Source: Closterium sp. Naga37s-1 (lineage: Eukaryota > Streptophyta > Zygnematophyceae > Desmidiales > Closteriaceae). Taken from it: DNA of 64,000 bases. The position numbers and the translations under genes are program-made. Positions 50,415 to 60,480 of this stretch are shown here, in pieces (positions within the stretch are counted from its first letter, which is position 1; every line of letters starts with the position of its first letter). The stretch is from NCBI GenBank assembly GCA_947471745.1, contig CANJKZ010001028.1, forward strand, positions 590,501 through 654,500, read 5' to 3'. The notes beneath the pieces were generated by a model, which saw nothing but the letters and a program-made list of their open reading frames with translations, was not told where the DNA came from and did not search any database.

Positions 50415-52425
50415 AAATAAGTGCGTTACTTACCCATATGGTTGGTACCAAGAGTAAGTGCGTTACCTTCCCAAATGGTTGGTAGTAAGAGCAAGTAAGT
50501 TACTTACATTTATGGTTTGTAGTAAGAGTTAGTGCGTTACTTACCCATGTGGTTGGTATTAAGAATGAGTGTGTTACTTACCCGTGTGGTTGGTATTAAG
50601 AGTAAGTGCATTACTTATCCATATGGTTGGTACCAAGAGTAAGTGCGTTACTTACTCGTGTGGTTTGTACTAAGAGTAAGTGCGCCACTTACCAGTATGG
50701 TTTGTTTTAAGAGTAAGTACGTTACTAACCCGTGTGAATGGTACTAAGAGTAAGTGCATTACATATCTGTATGGTTTGTTTTAAGTGTAAGGGCGTTACT
50801 TTCCTATGTGGTTGGTACTAAGAGTTAGTGCGTAACTTATCTGTATAAATGGTACTTCGAGAAAATAAGTTACTTACCCTTATGGTTGGTACTAAGAGTA
50901 AGTATGTTACTTACCCAAAGGGTTGGTACCAAAAGCAAGCAAGTTCATTATCCGTACTGTTGGTACCAAGAGTAAGTGCGGTACTTACCCGTCTATTGGG
51001 TACTAAGAGTGAGTGCGTTACTTACCCATATGGTTGGTACTAAGAGTATGTAAGTTACGTACCCTTATGGTTGGTACTAAGAGTAAGTGCGCTACTTACT
51101 CTTGTGGTTGGTACGGAGAGTAAGTGGGTTACTTAACCGTGTGGTTGAACTAAGAGTAAGTGCATTACATACCCGTGTGGTTGGTGCTAAGAGTAAGTGC
51201 ATTACTTACCCGTATAGTTGGTACTAAGAATACGTGCTTTAGTTACCCGTGTCGTTGGTACTAAGTAAGTGCGATATTTACCCGTATGGTTGGTACTAAG
51301 AGTAAGCATGTAATTACCCGCATGGTTGCTACTAACAGTAAGTGCGTTACTTTCCCATCTTTTTGGTACTAAGAGTGAGTGCGTTACTTACCCGTGTGAA
51401 TGATACTAAAAGTAAGTGCGCTGCTTACGCTTGTGGTTGGAACTAAGACTAAGTGCGTTACCTACCTGTACAGTTTGTAATAAGAATACGAACGTTACTT
51501 TCCTATGTACTTGGTACTAAGTGTAAGTGCGTACATTGTATGGTTGGTACTAAGAGCAAGTGCGTTACTTTCCTGTGCGGTTGATAATAAGAGTAAATGT
51601 GTTACTTACCCATGTGGTTGGTCCTAAGAGTAAGCCCTACACTTATTCGTATGGTTGGTACTAAGAGTACGCGCGTTACTTACCCATATGGTTGGTACTA
51701 AGAGCATGTAAGTTACGTACCCTTATGGTTGGTACTAAGAGTAAGTGCGCTACTTACACTTGTGGTTGGTACAGAGAGTAAGTGGGTTACTTAACCGTGT
51801 GGTTGAACTAAGAGTAAGTGCATTACATACCCGTGTGGTTGGTGCTAAGAGTAAGTGCATTGCTTACCCGTATAGTTGGTACTAAGAATACGTGCTTTAG
51901 TTACCCGTGTTGTTGGTACTAAGAGTAAGTGCGATATTTACCCATATGGTTGGTACTAAGAGTAAGCATGTAATTACCCGCATGGTTGCTACTAACAGTA
52001 AGTGCGTTACTTTCCCATCTTTTTGGTACTAAGAGTGAGTGCGTTACTTACCCGTGTGAATGATACTAAAAGTAAGTGCGCTGCTTACGCTTGTGGTTGG
52101 AACTAAGACTAAGTGCGCTACCTACCTGTACAGTTTGTAATAAGAAAACGAATGTTACTTTCCTATGTAGTTGGTACTAAGTGTAAGTGCGTACACTGTA
52201 TGGTTGGTACTAAGAGCAAATGCGTTACTTTCCTGTGTGGTTGATAATAAGAGTAAATGTGTTACTTACCCATGTGGTTGGTCCTAAGAGTAAGCCCTAC
52301 ACTTATTCGTATGGTTGGTACTAAGAGTAAGTGCGTAACTTCACAGAGTGGTTGGTACTTACAGTAAGTGCGTTACTTACTTGTATGGTTGGTACTAAGT
52401 GTAAGTAAGTTACGCATCCTTATGG
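50415..52425 (+). repeat. 37-bp satellite, + orientation (about 54 copies)
   Basis: Monomer core GTAAGTGCGTTACTTAC followed by CCGTATGGTTGGTACTAAGA. Monomers are diverged, 5-25 percent by eye. About 51000-51670 is duplicated 658-660 bp downstream (51660-52330), sharing rare variants such as GTAATTACCCGCATGGTTGC and TTTCCCATCTTTTTGG. Confidence 0.93.
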
Positions 52426-52978
52426 TAAGAATCACTTGGCAAGGTAAGGTAAGAATCACCTGCCAGGGTAGGGCTCGGTCGGTAGGGCTGGGTAAGAATC
52501 ACCAAGCAGGTTAGGGTAAGAATCACCTTGCAGGGTAGGGTAAGAATCACCTGGTACGGTTGGGTAAGCATCACCTGGCAGGGTTGGGTAAGAATCACCT
52601 GGCAGGGTAGGGTAAGAATCATGTGGCAGGGTAGGGTAAGAATCACCTGGCAAGGTAGGGTAAGAATCACCTGGCAAGGTAAGGTTAGAATCACCTGCCA
52701 GGGTAGGGTAAGAATCACCTGGCAGGGTAGGGTAAGAATCACCTGGCAGGGTAGGGTAAGAATCACCTAGCAGGGTAGGGTAAGAATCACCTGGCAAGGT
52801 AGGGTAAGAATCCTCAAGCAAGGTTGGGTAAGAATCACCTGGCAGGGTTGGGTAAGAATCACTTGGCACGGTTGGGTAAGAATCACCTGGCAGGGTTGGG
52901 TAAGAATCAACTAGCAGGGTAGGGTAAGAATCATCTGGCTAGGTTGGGAAAGAATCACCTGGCAAGGTAGGCTGGCGG
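52424..52978. repeat. 24-bp minisatellite at the satellite strand switch
   Basis: About 23 copies of GGTAAGAATCACCTGGCAGG + GTAG. The minus strand reads ILTLPCQV repeats because 24 is a multiple of three; no evidence of translation. Confidence 0.92.
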
Positions 52979-52981
52979 TGG

Positions 52982-53148
52982 CCAACCATACGGGCAAGTA
53001 ACGCAGCAATTCTTAGTACCAACCATAAGGGTAAGTAAAGCACCTACTCTTAGTACCAACCAAACGGGTAAATAACGCTATTTTCTATTAAAAAAAACCA
53101 TACGGTTAAGTAATGCAGTTACTCTTAGTACCTACCATACGAGAAAGT
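52982..53148 (-). repeat. 37-bp satellite, inverted orientation, left of Copia-5
   Basis: About four monomers in reverse complement (TCTTAGTACCAACCATAAGG). Continues beyond Copia-5 at 60481. AAAGT at 53144-53148 is the target copy. Confidence 0.88.
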
Positions 53149-53268
53149 TGTGAAGAATTAAACAGGAAATGAATCAACTAGGAAAGTGCGAGATACAAAT
53201 ATAAAACCTGTACCCCTTAGTGTCTACCCCACTACAGCCTACATAGGCTAAGGCATATACATCTGACA
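53149..53268 (-). repeat. Copia-5 3' LTR
   Basis: 120 bp, minus-strand TGTCAGATG to TTCTTCACA. Confidence 0.9.
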
Positions 53269-53471
53269 CACCCCCATAGGCAAAGTGGGGGAGAACTAGG
53301 GGTCACAAGACCAGTCAAGCAAAGTAAAGCAAAGCAAGCTCAGGGTGGATCACAACGTCACCACACAGTCTGAGCACCGGTTCAAAGGCCACAAGGCCAG
53401 TTCACATGCAAGTTCATATACAAAGGTAAACAAGCAAGTGCAGGTATATATAGATCACAGTACAAGGAAAG

Positions 53472-56400
53472 TCAAGAGGTAAGCAAGTGAGGCCAAGTAG
53501 GCACAAGACCTAGCATAGTACAGAAGCGCTGATGATCACAAGGCTGAAGTGCCTTGGTAAAGATATCAGCAGTGTTGGCCTGAGAGGCCACGTAAGCAAG
53601 GCGCAGCTGACCACGCTGCTGCAGCTCACGAGCAAGGAAGTAGCGAAGAGCAATGTGCTTCGTTCTGTGCTCCAGTCTGTGCTCCCGACACAAGGCCAGC
53701 ATAGCCTTGTTGTCTACGTACAGAACTGGAGGAGAACGAGGCGGCTCTCCCAGGTCAGTCAGCAAGTAGGTGAGCCAGCGTAACTCCTGTGCAGCCATGG
53801 CCCCTGCGTAGATCTCAGCCTCACAGCTGGAGCTGAGAACAGAAGACGAGCGAGTAGACCGCCAGGAAACAGAGCCGGAACCAAGACTGAAGGTGTAACC
53901 CTGTGACGACCGCTGAGTAGCCAGGTCGTCAACCCAAGACGTGTCTGCGTGACCAGTGAGGACCACTGGACTCCGCCCTCCAAGCACTAGCCCCAAGCCC
54001 GAAGTACTGCACAAGTAGCGCAACACCCTCTTTGCTGCAGCCATGTGCTCTGGTCGGTGTCTCCCAGGAGCAACATAGCGTGCCAAGATGCTCAGAGGGT
54101 ATGCTAGGTCAGGTCGAGTGCAGGTCATCAGGTACATGAGGCAGCCAACAAGCTCTGGGTACGGGCCACTCGGCTCTACGGACTCATCCGAAGGCAGAGC
54201 TGAGAGCGAGTGGCGAGTAGACAGAGGAGTGGCCTGAGGCGAGGAGTACGTGAAGTCGAAGCGCTGAAGGACCTGGTGCACCATGTGTGCCTGAGTCAGA
54301 GTAATGGTGCGCCGTGCTCTGTCCCGGGTGATCTGCAAGCCAAGATAGCTGCGCAGTTCACCCAGGTCTGTGCACGTGTGTCTCTTCTGCAGCTCGGACT
54401 TCACGTGGGCGAGTCCAGCAGTGTCAGCTGTAGCAAACACCAAGTCGTCGAGGTACACGAGGATGTTGAACGGCGGCAGCAAAGTGTCGGTGCGAAGAAA
54501 CAGCGACGGGTCAGCAGTGGAAGGAGCAAACCCAAGAGCCGCAAGCGTAGTCCTCAATGTGTCGTGCCACTCACGTGGCGCCTGGCGGAGACCGTAGAAT
54601 GGCTGCCGGAGGCTCCACTGGGTACCAGGAGGAAACGACCCAGTGAAGCCAGGTGGGCGGCGCAGCCAGATCTCCTCGTGCAGACTGCCCTGTAGGAAAG
54701 CAGTGCTGAAGTCAAGGGAGTGAAGCTCGTAGTCACGCTGAGCAGCAACGTGCAGCAGAACCCGAAGAGTGGTCATCTTCGGGGTCGGGGAGAAGGTCTG
54801 AAAGTAGTCAACTCCCCGCCGCTGACTGAAGCCTCGAGCCACGTAACGCGCCTTGAAGACAGGCGGAGAACCCGGCGGCCGCTTCACCCTGAAAATCCAC
54901 ATGCCACTGACGATGTTCGCCCCAGGTGGGGGAACCTCGTCGACGTAGGTGCCTGTGGACTTCCAGGAAGCCATCTCTGTGTCCATGGCTGCCTGCCACT
55001 GAGAGGAGTAAGGACCCTCTATCGCCTCTGCGTAAGAGCGCGGGGTCGGGATGTCTGGTGCATCCGGGTCTCCCTCAGGGGCAAGTAGCGTGGACATGAG
55101 ATGAGGTAAAGCAGCAGCAAAACACTGGAACTCCTCCTGTCGGTCCTCAAGGACGTCCGTGCTAAGAGCACACTCACCCCCGACGGACGGAGGACAGACA
55201 GACGCAGACTCAGCAACAAGACTAGCGGTGTAGTCTAGACGACAGTGAGCAGCGAAGTCGACAAGCTCGGCAACTAAGGCAGACGCAGCAATGGACTCAA
55301 AGGAAGGGTCAGTGACAACAGTGGCTAGGAAACGCGTGACAGTAGGACTGGCAGCACGAAGGGAGTCAGACGCCGGGTCAGCAAGAGCAGGAAGAGAGGA
55401 CTCTGGAGGAGACGGCAAAGGGACACGCTGTGGCGCAGTGGAAGGACGCAGTGCCATCTGATGCGTGCCCGGGACTGCAGGAGGACGCGGACGTGGAACA
55501 CGACGACTAGTGCGAGCAGTGCGAACAGGCGACGCAGGACGCGACTCAGGCTCACGACGCTCAGCAAGACCTCCAGTAGGACCAGCGTAGGGAGAAGGAG
55601 CAGGCAGAGGGGAGACCAGCTGTAACTGTGACTCGGACTGGACAGGCGGAGGACACTCTAAGGAAGGAGCAGGACTAGGAGAAGGCGGAAGACCAAGAAC
55701 CTGCTCAAGGAGCGGAACGAAGTACGGCCGCGGCCGCGCAGCACCTCCAGAACCAGCAGGGACAACACCAGTACCCCCAGCAGCTCCAACTCCAGCAGCA
55801 CCACCAGCTCCAGTACCTCCAGCAGCTCCAGCTCCAGCAGGACCACCAGCAGACACAGCCGCTCCGGCTCCAGTACCTCCAGTAGCACCCACTCCAGCAG
55901 CACCACCAGCTCCAGCTCCACCAGTAGTTCCAGCACCAGGAGCACCACCAGGCCCAGCAGCTCCAGTACCTCCAGTACGAGCACCTCCGGGACCCGTGGC
56001 TCCAGCACCCCCAGCAGAAGCAGAACCTCCAGTACCAGCTCCAGCAGCACCTCCAGCTCCAGAACATCCAGCAGCAGTAGAACCTCCAGCACCGGCAGCA
56101 CCTCCAGCTCCAGCAGCACGGCTCCAGCGGCGAGCAAACCACTCGCGCAGCTCCTGTGGAGAGGGAAGCTCCCGCCGGGACAAAGCACCCGAAGGACCGC
56201 CAGGTCCAGCACCGACAGGCTCCACACCCCCACTCCCAGCAGCCCCAGGCTCAGCACCCCCAGAAGCAGCACCCCCAGGCCCCGCACGCCCAGGCTCAGC
56301 ACCCCCAGACCCAGCACCCCCAGGCTCCGCACGCTCAGGCTCAGCACCCCCAGACGCACCAGAGTCAGCAGCTACCTCGACAGGCTCGACTGCATCTACC

Positions 56401-57407
56401 TGGGACACACCTGAGGGGGCAGGACCCTGAGGGGGGAGGGGGTCTACCGGGGGGGGACCGGGAGCGAGGAAGAGCGGCGGGGGGCGGAGGGGGGCAGTGC
56501 GGTAGGGGAAGAGACGGTAGTACGGAACCGACTCGTCAAACGTGACGTCCTGGGAGGACAGAACACGACGCGAGGTGGGGTGGTAAAACTGCCAACCAGG
56601 CGCGTCAGGGGGAAAGCCGAGGAAGACGCAAGGAACAGCACGGGAGGACAGCTTGTCCGCAGACAAGTCTCGGACGAAAGCTCGAGATCCCCAGACACGG
56701 AACGCAGACGCATCACCAACCTTCCCCGTCCACCGCAGAGTAGGGGAGGTCTCCGGCAGGGAGACCCGGGGCTGAAGGTTGATCTGATGCGCCGCGTACT
56801 GAACCGCGAACGGCCACAGAAAATGGGGAGCAACCGCATGGATCATGGACGTACGAGCGACATCCATGACCATGCCAATGCGGCGCTCAGCAATCCCATT
56901 TTGTTGTGGAGAGGCCGGAAGCGTGAACGTCTGGCGGATGCCCTCCGCACGACAGAAGGCTCGCAGAAGGTCGGAGGAAAACTCTCCGCCTCTGTCGGAG
57001 TGCAGACGCAGAACAGGAAAGTCCGAGCCGAAACGCTCTCTGAGCTGGAGACGAGCAACGCGGATCCAGTCGATCAACACCCCAGTGACCTCACCCTTGC
57101 TGCGCAAGGGGAAGACAGTGGTGTAACGCGAGTAGTCGTCAACCACCAGCAGGAAGTAACGCTCGTGACCCTGTCCACGGACGCGGGCTGGGCCCCACAC
57201 GTCCATGTGAAGAGTCTGCAGCGGAGCCTCTGTCGGGGGAAACTCGGAGGAGTGAGGAGCGGCGCGCTGCCGCCCCTCGACGCAGGGAACGCAGGTAGGG
57301 GCAGGCCCCGGGGGAAGGGGAGGGAGGGACCGGGGGAGACCAGAGACAAGGACACGGGAGGCCATGCCTCGGAGACGAGGCAAGGAGGGGTGACCAAGGC
57401 GGTGGTG
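53472..57407 (-). CDS. Copia-5 integrase-RT-RNase H polyprotein part
   Basis: Open from just after the TAG. Integrase zinc domain (HHRLGHPS, then CVPC), catalytic HMDVWGP, LHSDRGGEF and QQNGIAERR. The integrase tail VPCVFLGFPPDAPGW and SSQDVTFDESVPYY is followed by a long Gly/Ala/Pro/Glu linker with GGAEPGRAGPGG-like repeats (55700-56400). RT: IFRVKRPPGSPPVFKARYVA, LDFSTAFLQG, YGLRQAPREWH and catalytic LVYLDDLVF. RNase H: GHADTSWVDD, SSCEAEIYAG, YVDNKAML and the terminal KHIALRYFLARELQQ, NTADIFTKAL. About 1310 codons with all catalytic residues present. The first internal Met is 57383, but the domain starts upstream, so expression would need readthrough of the TAG or repair of it. Confidence 0.92.
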   Translation of the reverse strand, partial: HHRLGHPSLPRLRGMASRVLVSGLPRSLPPLPPGPAPTCVPCVEGRQRAAPHSSEFPPTEAPLQTLHMDVWGPARVRGQGHERYFLLVVDDYSRYTTVFPLRSKGEVTGVLIDWIRVARLQLRERFGSDFPVLRLHSDRGGEFSSDLLRAFCRAEGIRQTFTLPASPQQNGIAERRIGMVMDVARTSMIHAVAPHFLWPFAVQYAAHQINLQPRVSLPETSPTLRWTGKVGDASAFRVWGSRAFVRDLSADKLSSRAVPCVFLGFPPDAPGWQFYHPTSRRVLSSQDVTFDESVPYYRLFPYRTAPLRPPPLFLAPGPPPVDPLPPQGPAPSGVSQVDAVEPVEVAADSGASGGAEPERAEPGGAGSGGAEPGRAGPGGAASGGAEPGAAGSGGVEPVGAGPGGPSGALSRRELPSPQELREWFARRWSRAAGAGGAAGAGGSTAAGCSGAGGAAGAGTGGSASAGGAGATGPGGARTGGTGAAGPGGAPGAGTTGGAGAGGAAGVGATGGTGAGAAVSAGGPAGAGAAGGTGAGGAAGVGAAGGTGVVPAGSGGAARPRPYFVPLLEQVLGLPPSPSPAPSLECPPPVQSESQLQLVSPLPAPSPYAGPTGGLAERREPESRPASPVRTARTSRRVPRPRPPAVPGTHQMALRPSTAPQRVPLPSPPESSLPALADPASDSLRAASPTVTRFLATVVTDPSFESIAASALVAELVDFAAHCRLDYTASLVAESASVCPPSVGGECALSTDVLEDRQEEFQCFAAALPHLMSTLLAPEGDPDAPDIPTPRSYAEAIEGPYSSQWQAAMDTEMASWKSTGTYVDEVPPPGANIVSGMWIFRVKRPPGSPPVFKARYVARGFSQRRGVDYFQTFSPTPKMTTLRVLLHVAAQRDYELHSLDFSTAFLQGSLHEEIWLRRPPGFTGSFPPGTQWSLRQPFYGLRQAPREWHDTLRTTLAALGFAPSTADPSLFLRTDTLLPPFNILVYLDDLVFATADTAGLAHVKSELQKRHTCTDLGELRSYLGLQITRDRARRTITLTQAHMVHQVLQRFDFTYSSPQATPLSTRHSLSALPSDESVEPSGPYPELVGCLMYLMTCTRPDLAYPLSILARYVAPGRHRPEHMAAAKRVLRYLCSTSGLGLVLGGRSPVVLTGHADTSWVDDLATQRSSQGYTFSLGSGSVSWRSTRSSSVLSSSCEAEIYAGAMAAQELRWLTYLLTDLGEPPRSPPVLYVDNKAMLALCREHRLEHRTKHIALRYFLARELQQRGQLRLAYVASQANTADIFTKALQPCDHQRFCTMLGLVPTWPHLLTS

Positions 57408-59351
57408 CTAGAGGAGGGTCTGGTGGGACAGGAGGCGACACGAGCAGGGGGCAGACTCAGGACCTGACCGAGACGCTGCAGCAAACACCTGACTCGACGC
57501 AGCTACCTGACCAGACGCAGCAACCGGAGGAGACTCTGTGGTCAGTGTGTACAGGCTCGACCCCGGTCGACGGGTAAACGAGGCCAAGTGGCGGCCCGTC
57601 TGAGCACACGTGCAGTGGGTCACTCGCTGACCTGCAGGAGTGAACTGGTCAACTCCGGCATCCTGAAGGTCAGCACCACTCACCAAGTTCGTGGAGAACG
57701 AGGGGAGGTAGAGACCAGACAGGGAGCCTGACGGGGCCGCCGGACACGGGAGGACAGTGGAGTAGCGAGCAAGGACAGGACCCCCAGAGGGGTCTGCCAG
57801 GGAGACCGCAACCGGCCGATTGAGCGGCGTAAGGGTGGTGCGGTCTCGAAAGAAGGAGCGGGATGCACCCGAGTCGAGGGTGAAGGTGTGAAAGACCTGA
57901 GCCGACTCGGTACCTGAGAGAGCAGACTCACCAGCACCTAGAGTAGCAGACTCACGAGTACCTGGAGCAGCAGACTCACTAGCACCTAGAGCAGCAGCCT
58001 CAATACTAGGGTCAGGCGGAACACACACGTAACAGTCACCCTCAGCACTAATAGACACAGCATACATGGCAGCAAGAATAGCATCAAAGTCAAGATCAAA
58101 GATAGTTACCCCCGACCTGAGCAGATCTCCCCAACGAGGGATCTCAGTGGTGTCCGGGAACTGGGCACGCCAGACGTCCGTCAGGCGACCGAAGCAGCGT
58201 TGGGTGGCGTGCAGGCCGCCACACTGCTCTCCAGTGCGGTCACCGGTGCGCAGGACGTAAGTACAGGGACCAGCACCCCCAGACCCCTGGCGCCCCGCGT
58301 ACCACTCACGAAGCTGCTGGGGCGAAGGGGTCTCACGAGAGCGCTGCTGCTGCTGGGGTCCCCGCTGCACAGCTCCGTCTCTGCCAGCTCCACCTCCGCC
58401 GCCGCCGCCTCCGCCTCCTCCACCCCTCCCGCCACCGCCACCGCCGCCTCCACCTCCACCGCCGCCACCGAAGCCCCCACCTCTACCACCACCCCCACCC
58501 CCACCCCCTCCTCTGCCTCCACCGCCACTACCGCCGCCCCCACCACCTCCTCCAGCTCCCTTGCCCCGCTTGCCCTTGCTGATGCGGCGCCTCTCACTAG
58601 GAGCAGACGCAGCGCTGACCGACTCGGTGCCAACAAGGTCGACATCAGCAGCAGAGGCAAAAGAGGGCAAAAGAGGAACGGGGGAGCACCCCTCAAAGAA
58701 AGGGGTACGGGGGTCACCACGAGAGGCGTCTACAGCGGTGATACTAGTCTCTGCTGCAAGGAGGCGCTCCTCGAGGAGGTCGACAGTGAGGGTGGTAGGG
58801 CAAAGAGAGAGGAAGTGGTCCCTGACCGAGCGGAGAGTGTCAGGGAGTCGAGTGACTAGGTAGTAGAGGGTGATGTACATGGGGGGGGGGTTCTGGGTGC
58901 AGAACTCAGCAGGAAGCGCAGCGCGGTAGCAAGTGTCACTAGTGCGGAGGTGCGTAATGAGGTCAGTGACTGTGGCAAAAGCAGCGAGATCAGGGAACAG
59001 GTACGGTAGCATGAGGCGGCAAAGCGCAGCAGTGGCAGGGGAAGAGTAACGTGCAACTACTGCGTCGTACAGAGTCTTAGCACTCTTGTACTGACTAAAG
59101 TGCGCGCGCTCAGTAGACGGTAGGTGACTACGCACAGCAAGGCGGGCAGCAGCATCGCGCGTGAGCCACTGCGAGCGAACGGTACTGTCAGCATCCGCAG
59201 CAGGGGCAGTAGAGGCGCCCGACGTAAGATCAAACAGGGAGAGACCATCCTTGCTATCGCACTGAAGGAAAAGCTGCAGATCATCTAGCCAGACATCAAA
59301 GTCAACCGCTCGACCCTCAGCATCAAAGGTGAGAAGACTAGGACTAGCCAT
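57408..59351 (-). CDS. Copia-5 gag-protease
   Basis: 647 codons, MASPSLLTFDAEGRAVDFDV at 59351. Gag capsid-like helices (FLQCDSKDGLSLFDL, YKSAKTLYDAVVARYSSP), a Gly-rich low-complexity block (about residues 265-330), a zinc motif of unusual spacing, C-x13-C-x3-H-x4-C (CTYVLRTG...CGGLHATQRC), and the aspartic protease motif FTLDSGASRSFF near residue 505. Ends at TAG directly before the integrase HHRLGHP motif, in the place where related elements have Trp, so a TGG to TAG change is the simplest reading; regulated readthrough is the alternative. Confidence 0.9.
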   Translation of the reverse strand: MASPSLLTFDAEGRAVDFDVWLDDLQLFLQCDSKDGLSLFDLTSGASTAPAADADSTVRSQWLTRDAAARLAVRSHLPSTERAHFSQYKSAKTLYDAVVARYSSPATAALCRLMLPYLFPDLAAFATVTDLITHLRTSDTCYRAALPAEFCTQNPPPMYITLYYLVTRLPDTLRSVRDHFLSLCPTTLTVDLLEERLLAAETSITAVDASRGDPRTPFFEGCSPVPLLPSFASAADVDLVGTESVSAASAPSERRRISKGKRGKGAGGGGGGGGSGGGGRGGGGGGGGGRGGGFGGGGGGGGGGGGGGRGGGGGGGGGGGGAGRDGAVQRGPQQQQRSRETPSPQQLREWYAGRQGSGGAGPCTYVLRTGDRTGEQCGGLHATQRCFGRLTDVWRAQFPDTTEIPRWGDLLRSGVTIFDLDFDAILAAMYAVSISAEGDCYVCVPPDPSIEAAALGASESAAPGTRESATLGAGESALSGTESAQVFHTFTLDSGASRSFFRDRTTLTPLNRPVAVSLADPSGGPVLARYSTVLPCPAAPSGSLSGLYLPSFSTNLVSGADLQDAGVDQFTPAGQRVTHCTCAQTGRHLASFTRRPGSSLYTLTTESPPVAASGQVAASSQVFAAASRSGPESAPCSCRLLSHQTLL

Positions 59352-59439
59352 GATAGGAGCAGCAGCAGACTAGCAGCGGCAGCAGTGCAAGTGAGCGAGG
59401 CAGGACAGTGTGACTCGGCAGGGCGACTCGGCAAAGCAG

Positions 59440-60240
59440 TGCGGCTCGGCCGCGCGGCTCGGCCCGGCTAGGCTCTTACCAGGGGCGGAGCCGACAGGTC
59501 CGGGACTGGGTCGGGGCCGTGACAGGGCCGGGACAGGGTCGGGGCCGAGCAGGGTCCGGGACGGGGCAGCAACGGGGCCGGGACAGGGTCAGGGCCGGGG
59601 CAGGTCCGGGACAGGGTCGGGGCCGAGCAGGGTCCGGGACGGGGCAGCAACGGGGCCGGGACAGGGTCGGGGCCGGGGCAGGTCCGGGACGGGGTCGGGG
59701 CCGGGGCAGGTCCGGGACGGGGCCGAGGTAGGGCCGGGACAGGGTCGGGGCCGGAGCAGGTCCGGGACGGGGTCGGGGCCAAGGCAGGTCCGGGACGGAG
59801 TCGAGGCCGGGGCAGGTCCGGGACGGGGCCGAGACGGGGCCGGGGTAGGGCCGGGACGGGGCCTTTTAGGGGTGGCGTAGGGGCCGCGTCAGGTACGGGG
59901 CCGGGTCGGGCCGTTTAGGGGCCGCGTAGGAGCCGCGTAGGGGCGGCGTAGGGGCCGCGTAGGGGCCGCGTCAGGGACGGGGCCGGGTCAGGCCGGCTAG
60001 GGGCGGCGTAGGGGCCGCTGAGGGGCCGCGTAGGGGGCCGCGCAGGGGGCCGCGTAGGGGCCGGGTAGGGGCCGCGTAGGGGCTGCGTAGGGGCCGGGTA
60101 GGGGCCGCGTAGGGGCCGGGTAGGGGTGGGGCCGCGTCAGGGACGGGGCCGCGTCAGGTACGGGGCCGCGACGGGGCCGTTTAGGGGCGGCGTAGGGATC
60201 GCGTAGGGGCCGCGTAGGGGCCGTTAGGGGCCGCTAGGGG
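59440..60240. repeat. G-rich tandem repeats in Copia-5 leader
   Basis: 59500-59880: units like GGGCCGGGACAGGGTCGGGG. 59880-60240: units like AGGGGCCGCGT. A run of A follows at 60247-60260. Lies between the 5' LTR and the gag start; repeat ORFs here are shadows. Confidence 0.85.
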
Positions 60241-60360
60241 GCCGCGAAAAAAAAAAAAAATAGGGCAGGGCGCGAGACGCGATTCGGGCAGCTAAAAAAA
60301 AGTTGCTTATGGTGGGCCCTTAGGAAGGAACGGTCCCATAAGGGAACCCGCTCTATACCA

Positions 60361-60480
60361 TGTGAAGAATTAAACAGGAACTGAATCAACTAGGAAAGTG
60401 TGAGATACAAATATAAAACCTGCACCCCTTAGTGTCTACCCCACTACAGCCTACATAGGCTAAGGCATATACATCTGACA
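60361..60480 (-). repeat. Copia-5 5' LTR
   Basis: 120 bp, pair of 53149-53268. Confidence 0.9.

Larger units (their letters stand above)
53149..60480 (-). mobile_element. Copia-5: nearly intact copia element in the inverted satellite
   Basis: 120-bp LTRs at 53149-53268 and 60361-60480 with about three differences. AAAGT target duplication is perfect (53144-53148, 60481-60485). Primer site minus-strand TGGTATAGAGC beside the 5' LTR (about 60350-60360) and polypurine TATGGGGGTG at 53269-53278. One long gag-protease frame and one long integrase-RT-RNase H frame are separated by a single in-frame TAG (57408-57410). Such short LTRs on a 7.3-kb coding copia element are unusual. Likely the autonomous relative of the element at 4655-6339. 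Confidence 0.95.

Noticed and set aside
52424..52978. Telomere-like repeat (GGGTAAG...)
   Set aside because: Period is 24 bp and the unit is not a TTTAGGG-type short repeat. It is internal and sits between satellites.
54210..58859. + strand ORFs opposite Copia-5 (for example 295, 219 and 161 codons)
   Set aside because: Complement shadows of the conserved minus-strand polyprotein.
59410..59880. 156-codon Gly/Arg/Ala ORF in the Copia-5 leader
   Set aside because: Pure repeat translation, also open on the opposite strand. No retroelement domain expected there.
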